Source: Bacteroidota bacterium (GTDB lineage Bacteria > Bacteroidota > Bacteroidia > Chitinophagales > Chitinophagaceae). Taken from it: DNA of 64,000 nt. Positions 60,727 to 64,000 of the stretch are shown here, piece after piece. The notes beneath the pieces were generated by a model. The model was not told where the DNA came from and did no database searches. It saw only the letters and a program-made list of their open reading frames with translations. The position numbers were made by a program, and so were the translations under genes. The DNA is taken from assembly GCA_023424015.1 (NCBI GenBank), contig JAFAEM010000006.1, positions 248,001 through 312,000 on the forward strand, given 5' to 3'. Every line of letters starts with the position of its first letter. Positions within the stretch are counted from its first letter, which is position 1.

Positions 60727-60734
60727 CAAAAGTA
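60727..60734 (-). promoter_or_regulatory. -7 promoter element TACTTTTG of glyS
   Basis: Exact TAnnTTTG match on the minus strand, with only six bases (CGCCCT) before the ATG. A start about six bases downstream would yield a leaderless mRNA. Confidence 0.65.
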
Positions 60735-60761
60735 AGAAGTCTGTACTATATGAATAGCCGG

Positions 60762-60779
60762 CCCCGTTACTAAACGGGG
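60762..60779 (-). terminator. Hairpin after the YihY gene
   Basis: Stem CCCCGTT / AACGGGG with an ACTA loop, directly beyond the stop codon of the YihY-family gene. No T run follows on the minus strand, so it may be a weak terminator or an mRNA 3' stabiliser. Confidence 0.55.
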
Positions 60780-61739
60780 TTAACTGGCAGCGTTATCCGC
60801 ATTTCTTTTTGCAACACTGGTCTCCTGCAGGTCTTTATTGGCCGGCACTTCCACCTCCTCTATCCAAACGGCGTATTTGCTGGGATATATACGGGAACCT
60901 GAACAAACTGCATAACCGTGTGTAAATGCCGCGCCAAAATAAAGGATGGTAGCAGAATAATATACCCACAATAGGATGACAATTACCGAACCCGCAGCCC
61001 CATAAGCCGAAGACATGCGGTTGTTGCCCAGGTAGTAGCTGATCAGGTATTTACCGGCCATAAACAAAATGGCCGTTGCAAAAGCACCCGCTTTTACATG
61101 CCGCCACTCTATCCGGGCATCAGGAAGTACTTTGAAAATTAATCCAAACAATAAGGCAGTCATCAGGAATGTGACCAGCAGGTTTACTGAATACGCAAGT
61201 ATGACCTGCGTATCCGGAAAGAGTTGCGTGAGCCGTTGGAGCAATGCATCCATGATGCCATTCAGGACCAGCGATACCAACAACAAAAATCCCAGGGAGA
61301 TGATCATCGAAAAAGATAAAAGTCGGTTGATGATCAGTCTCATCAACCCACGACCCTTGCGGGGCTTGGATTTCAACCACCATATTCTATTGATCGAGTC
61401 CTGGATCTCACCGAAAACACTGGTAGCGCCAATGATCACAGTGACCAGGCCGATGATCGTTGCGAAGTTGCCTTCTCCCGATAAGGTGGCATTTCGGATC
61501 GTTTGCTGTATCTGGCTGGCAGCTTCCGCTCCCACCAGGGCCGAGATCTGTCCATAAACGGAACCCTGAACAGCCTGTTCGCCATAGAATACTTCTATTA
61601 CCCATACAATAATTATAATAAGCCCGGGCAACGAGAACACGGTATAATAAGCCAGGGCTGCACTTAGTTTCATGAGCTTGAGCTCAAACAAAGCCACAAA
61701 TGCATGCTTTATACTTTTCCAGATCAGCTTTAAGGGCAT
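60780..61739 (-). CDS. YihY/BrkB-family inner-membrane protein
   Basis: A 319-residue polytopic membrane protein with about six transmembrane segments (LSAALAYYTVFSLPGLIIIIVWVI; LSFSMIISLGFLLLVSLVLNGIMDALL; VNLLVTFLMTALLFGLIFKVLP; AFATAILFMAGKYLISYYLG; AAGSVIVILLWVYYSATILYFGAAFTHGYA). These and the N-terminal AFVALFELKLMKLSAALAYYTVF mark the YihY/UPF0761 family, once misnamed ribonuclease BN. The function is not established. The polar C-terminus (VEVPANKDLQETSVAKRNADNAAS) would lie in the cytoplasm. It follows the mazG-like gene by 31 bp. Confidence 0.9.
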   Translation of the reverse strand: MPLKLIWKSIKHAFVALFELKLMKLSAALAYYTVFSLPGLIIIIVWVIEVFYGEQAVQGSVYGQISALVGAEAASQIQQTIRNATLSGEGNFATIIGLVTVIIGATSVFGEIQDSINRIWWLKSKPRKGRGLMRLIINRLLSFSMIISLGFLLLVSLVLNGIMDALLQRLTQLFPDTQVILAYSVNLLVTFLMTALLFGLIFKVLPDARIEWRHVKAGAFATAILFMAGKYLISYYLGNNRMSSAYGAAGSVIVILLWVYYSATILYFGAAFTHGYAVCSGSRIYPSKYAVWIEEVEVPANKDLQETSVAKRNADNAAS

Positions 61740-61770
61740 ACAGCTGTCGTTAAAAAAATGGTGCCAAAAA

Positions 61771-62136
61771 TCAGATTTCGCTGTTTCCTTTCAGTTTCTG
61801 ATTTTGTTGATGACGTAAAGCATCCCGGTTTTGCTTTTTATCAAAATTTTTTTGTAAGGCGGCTTCAAGATCCACTCCTGTTTGATTAGCAAGACAGATC
61901 AATACCCAAAGTACATCAGCCATTTCATCGGCAAGCACCTCTGTTTCTTTACCCGGCGCTGGTTTACGGGGATCATTGGATTTATACGATTGCTCACCAT
62001 ACAGCCTTGCCATATGGCTCGATAGTTCACCTACTTCCTCTGCCAGTATCACGGTATTGGTAAGTTCGTTGAAGTAACGTACACCAACAGTTTTTATCCA
62101 ATGATCAACCTGTTGCTGCGCCTGCTGTATAGTCAT
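61771..62136 (-). CDS. MazG-like nucleotide pyrophosphohydrolase
   Basis: A 121-residue all-helical NTP pyrophosphohydrolase. Metal-binding acidic motifs: EEVGELSSHMARLYGEQSY (ExxE) and VLADEMADVLWVLICLANQTGVDLEAALQKNFDKK (ExxD). It probably hydrolyses non-canonical or excess NTPs to NMPs in the cytoplasm. The start is the ATG of MTIQQAQQQVD (62136), nine codons inside the longest frame. It is likely co-transcribed with the downstream YihY gene. Confidence 0.9.
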   Translation of the reverse strand: MTIQQAQQQVDHWIKTVGVRYFNELTNTVILAEEVGELSSHMARLYGEQSYKSNDPRKPAPGKETEVLADEMADVLWVLICLANQTGVDLEAALQKNFDKKQNRDALRHQQNQKLKGNSEI

Positions 62137-62247
62137 AACATTATTTTTAGAGAGTAATTGCAATATAGCATGATTCTTGCCGTTATAGCCTCCCGGCTAA
62201 ACCGCACCCGCTGAAACAGACTGTTCCTAATATTCAATTGATGAGCT

Positions 62248-62595
62248 ATGTTACTACCCATTATTATCCGAAAGATCGTCCCTGTGTACATGATCATATG
62301 TTTCGCCGCGAATACACAGGCCCAACCTGTAAAAACCGCGATATCTGTTAAAGAAATTGAAAAGAACGCGAAGCCTTACCGCATTCTTACTTCGGGCAAA
62401 CAGATCACCATTAAATGCATAAAAGATATAAAAAGCCTGATGGTATGGACATCGGATGGTAACCGTGTACTGGAAGAGAAAAATGTCGGTGCCAGTCAAT
62501 ACCAGTTCCGCATCACTATCAGGGAAAAGATTTTTTTTGTTATGCTTCGTCTCGAAGACGGCAAAGTCTATTCTGAAAAATTTGGGATTGAGTAA
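62248..62595 (+). CDS. Tiny secreted protein resembling an isolated type IX sorting domain
   Basis: A 115-residue protein with a signal peptide (about 8-25, VYMIICFAANTQAQ). Residues about 50-115 (QITIKCIKDIKSLMVWTSDGNRVLEEKN ... YQFRITIREKIFFVMLRLEDGKVYSEKFGIE) follow the strand pattern and end of a type A sorting domain (core DxxGRxV, then strand, then a final VxxxDGKxxxEKFxI). Usually such a domain ends a large cargo protein, but here nearly nothing precedes it. It is not obviously truncated, as it has its own start, signal peptide and stop. It might be an exported regulator, a decoy or a degenerate remnant. Confidence in a coding gene is higher than in the domain match. Confidence 0.7.
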   Translation: MLLPIIIRKIVPVYMIICFAANTQAQPVKTAISVKEIEKNAKPYRILTSGKQITIKCIKDIKSLMVWTSDGNRVLEEKNVGASQYQFRITIREKIFFVMLRLEDGKVYSEKFGIE

Positions 62596-62719
62596 TTCCA
62601 TCTCCGGATATAGCATTCGACAGCGACCGCCTTATAGAGCTCATTGTTGAAGGCACTGACCTGATAGTTATCGGATTCAAATTATCAACCCAATTGATCG
62701 GGTCCCAATTCCTCAAAAG

Positions 62720-63172
62720 TCACTCCTTATTCTTCGAGTCTATAATAATCGTAACCGGCCCGTTATTGAGTAATTCAACCTTCATGTCGGCGCCAAATTC
62801 ACCAGTTTGCACGGATCGGCCCAGGTCTGCAGACAACTGGCTTTTCATTTTTTGATAAAGAGGAACGGCGATACCGGGCTTGCTCGCTTTGATATAAGAA
62901 GGACGATTGCCTTTTTTGGTAGATGCGTGTAAGGTGAACTGACTTACCAGGAGTATCTCTCCACCGGTATCTTTTACTGAGACATTCATGACCCCGGCCT
63001 CGTCATCAAATACCCGCAGGTTCACAATCTTTAAGCTTAGCCATGCCACATCATCGTCGGTATCCGCGTCTTCAATGCCCAGCAATACTAAGAGCCCGGA
63101 TCCGATCTGTGCATACACAGTACCGTTGATCGTAACGGAAGCTTTTGAAACCCGCTGTATGACTGCTCTCAT
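62720..63172 (-). CDS. dtd: D-aminoacyl-tRNA deacylase
   Basis: A 150-residue DTD enzyme that removes D-amino acids (and glycine mis-charged to tRNA-Ala) from tRNA. The N-terminus MRAVIQRVSKASVTINGTVYAQIGSGLLVLLGI, the SQFTLHA motif and the C-terminal NNGPVTIIIDS (Gly-cisPro motif) are complete. A -7 element (TACATTTG, minus strand, 63192-63199) lies 19 bp upstream. It is divergent from arfB, and both serve translation quality control. Confidence 0.96.
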   Translation of the reverse strand: MRAVIQRVSKASVTINGTVYAQIGSGLLVLLGIEDADTDDDVAWLSLKIVNLRVFDDEAGVMNVSVKDTGGEILLVSQFTLHASTKKGNRPSYIKASKPGIAVPLYQKMKSQLSADLGRSVQTGEFGADMKVELLNNGPVTIIIDSKNKE

Positions 63173-63191
63173 AATCGTATCTTTATCACAA

Positions 63192-63199
63192 CAAATGTA
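63192..63199 (-). promoter_or_regulatory. -7 promoter element TACATTTG of dtd
   Basis: Exact TAnnTTTG match on the minus strand, 19 bp before the ATG. Confidence 0.5.
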
Positions 63200-63223
63200 G
63201 TTGATAGTTCAGCGCACCTGCCC

Positions 63224-63628
63224 ATGATCGATTTCAGCAAAGAAATAACATTCCAGACAACCCGGAGCGGCGGTAAAGGCGGCCAGCATGTAAATAAAGT
63301 GGAAACGGCAGTGATTGCTTCATTTGGCATCAACGGCTCACAAATGCTCTCCGACCAACAAAAAAGCCAGGTACTTGAAAAACTATCCAATCGCATCAAT
63401 GCTGAGGGCATTTTACAGGTTAAATCACAAACCCACCGCAGCCAGGTCGCGAATAAAGAAGATGCGGTTGAAAAGATCAATAAACTCGTCAACACGGCGT
63501 TATTAAAAAAGAAAGCCAGGATCGCGACCCGGATCAGCCGGGCGGCCAAAGAAAGAAGGCTGGAGTCGAAAAAAAAGACATCAGAAATTAAATCGGGCCG
63601 TAAGAAATTCGGCCCCGGGGACTATTAG
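63224..63628 (+). CDS. arfB: ArfB-type alternative ribosome-rescue factor
   Basis: A 134-residue release-factor-like protein that hydrolyses peptidyl-tRNA on ribosomes stalled at mRNA ends. The catalytic GGQ motif is at residues 19-21 (TRSGGKGGQHVNKVET). The C-terminal tail is strongly basic (RAAKERRLESKKKTSEIKSGRKKFGPGDY), as needed to enter the empty mRNA channel. It lacks the codon-reading domain of RF1 and RF2. Only 51 bp separate it from the divergent dtd gene. Confidence 0.93.
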   Translation: MIDFSKEITFQTTRSGGKGGQHVNKVETAVIASFGINGSQMLSDQQKSQVLEKLSNRINAEGILQVKSQTHRSQVANKEDAVEKINKLVNTALLKKKARIATRISRAAKERRLESKKKTSEIKSGRKKFGPGDY

Positions 63629-63649
63629 AACCAATTAAGTCTTTGACCT

Positions 63650-64000
63650 GTGAAAAAAAGTGTGATCACCATAGCATGCCTGGCATCAGTAATGATAGCC
63701 CTTTCATACCTGGCAGGTTCTTGCCGTAAAACTGAAAATCCTAATAACCTGACCTATCTCCAACTCGAAATACCTGAAGATTTTCCCGAACCTGTCTATC
63801 GCTTTCAGGATAATCCCCTGTCGAAAGAAGGAATAGAACTGGGTAGAAAATTATTTTATGATGGTCGCCTTTCCATTGATGGTGCGCATCCCTGCTCATC
63901 CTGCCATATGCAGATCGCGGCATTCGGAACTTATGAACACGATCGCAGCCATGGCGTTTTTGACTCTCACACCCTGCGCAATGCTCCCGTGCTATTCAAC
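63650..64000 (+). CDS. Cytochrome c peroxidase / MauG-type lipoprotein (N-terminal part)
   Basis: The first 117 residues of an exported di-haem protein, cut by the right edge. It begins at GTG 63650 with signal sequence VKKSVITIACLASVMIALSYLAGSC, whose Cys is in a lipobox. Then come GIELGRKLFYDGRLSIDGAHPCSSCHMQIAAFG with the first haem motif CSSCH, and DSHTLRNAPVLFN as in the MauG/bacterial cytochrome c peroxidase family. The internal ATG at 63692 would destroy the signal peptide. Whether it is a true peroxidase needs the missing second haem and the rest. It starts 21 bp after arfB. Confidence 0.9.
   Translation, partial: MKKSVITIACLASVMIALSYLAGSCRKTENPNNLTYLQLEIPEDFPEPVYRFQDNPLSKEGIELGRKLFYDGRLSIDGAHPCSSCHMQIAAFGTYEHDRSHGVFDSHTLRNAPVLFN

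Noticed and set aside
59788..60735. A 315-codon plus-strand frame opposite glyS
   Set aside because: It is antisense to the conserved synthetase gene and resembles no family; long antisense frames arise from codon bias.

Overview
The window looks like a piece of chromosome from a Bacteroidota bacterium, most likely of the Chitinophagaceae. Evidence: two SusC-type receptors, one with its SusD; a fused lpxC/fabZ gene; the type IX secretion regulator PorX and a large secreted protease ending in a type IX sorting domain; a bacterial geranylgeranylglyceryl-phosphate synthase; and recurrent TAnnTTTG promoter elements with no clear Shine-Dalgarno sites. I made no database search, so the placement is inference from gene content. 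There are 48 protein genes, the last cut by the window edge. I saw no tRNA, rRNA, CRISPR array, insertion sequence or prophage.

Layout. 1-4.7 kb: a SusC receptor (its SusD would lie off the left edge), a divergent AraC regulator, and a decayed tandem copy of the AraC 3' end. 4.7-8.1 kb: B12-dependent ribonucleotide reductase. 8.3-10.1 kb: a DUF2490 outer-membrane protein and the ether-lipid enzyme. 10.1-14.7 kb: two paralogous M28 peptidases and a LytS/LytTR two-component pair. 15-23.6 kb: dxs, an L,D-transpeptidase-like protein, OsmC, ScpA, MscL, PPK2, Frr, a WecA/MraY-type transferase and the N-terminal half of transketolase. 23.8-31.6 kb: LolE-type permease, RbfA, an MsbA-type exporter, acyl-CoA dehydrogenase, a metallo-beta-lactamase hydrolase, a small unknown and PorX. 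31.8-40.7 kb: HD hydrolase, lpxD, an MG2/plug surface protein, lpxC-fabZ, gyrB and a 69-residue unknown. 40.8-48.7 kb: a nutrient-uptake operon (SusC, SusD, HExxH lipoprotein, DUF4302 lipoprotein, then a collagen-like lipoprotein). 48.9-54.3 kb: a giant subtilase. 54.3-64 kb: mfd, a small secreted protein, a flavin reductase, glyS, YihY, MazG, a tiny secreted protein resembling an isolated sorting domain, dtd, arfB and the start of a cytochrome c peroxidase.

How parts fit together. lpxD and lpxC-fabZ act in lipid A synthesis and an MsbA-type exporter lies about 8 kb away. PorX controls type IX secretion in relatives; the subtilase is a probable cargo. The SusCD operon would bind and import an unidentified ligand across the outer membrane, with surface lipoproteins helping.

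Most unusual is the DNA between genes. Several gene ends carry degenerate arrays with a strict 7-bp period (AGTCNNN, GCTCNNN and GATNCNN types) or 8-bp period. Three AGTCNNN arrays are interrupted exactly at a unit boundary by the same 22-bp palindromic cassette. One array and one AT-rich octad array run into the 3' ends of coding genes and encode their last residues. Several genes also have a -7 promoter element only 6-20 bp from the start codon, implying leaderless or nearly leaderless mRNAs.
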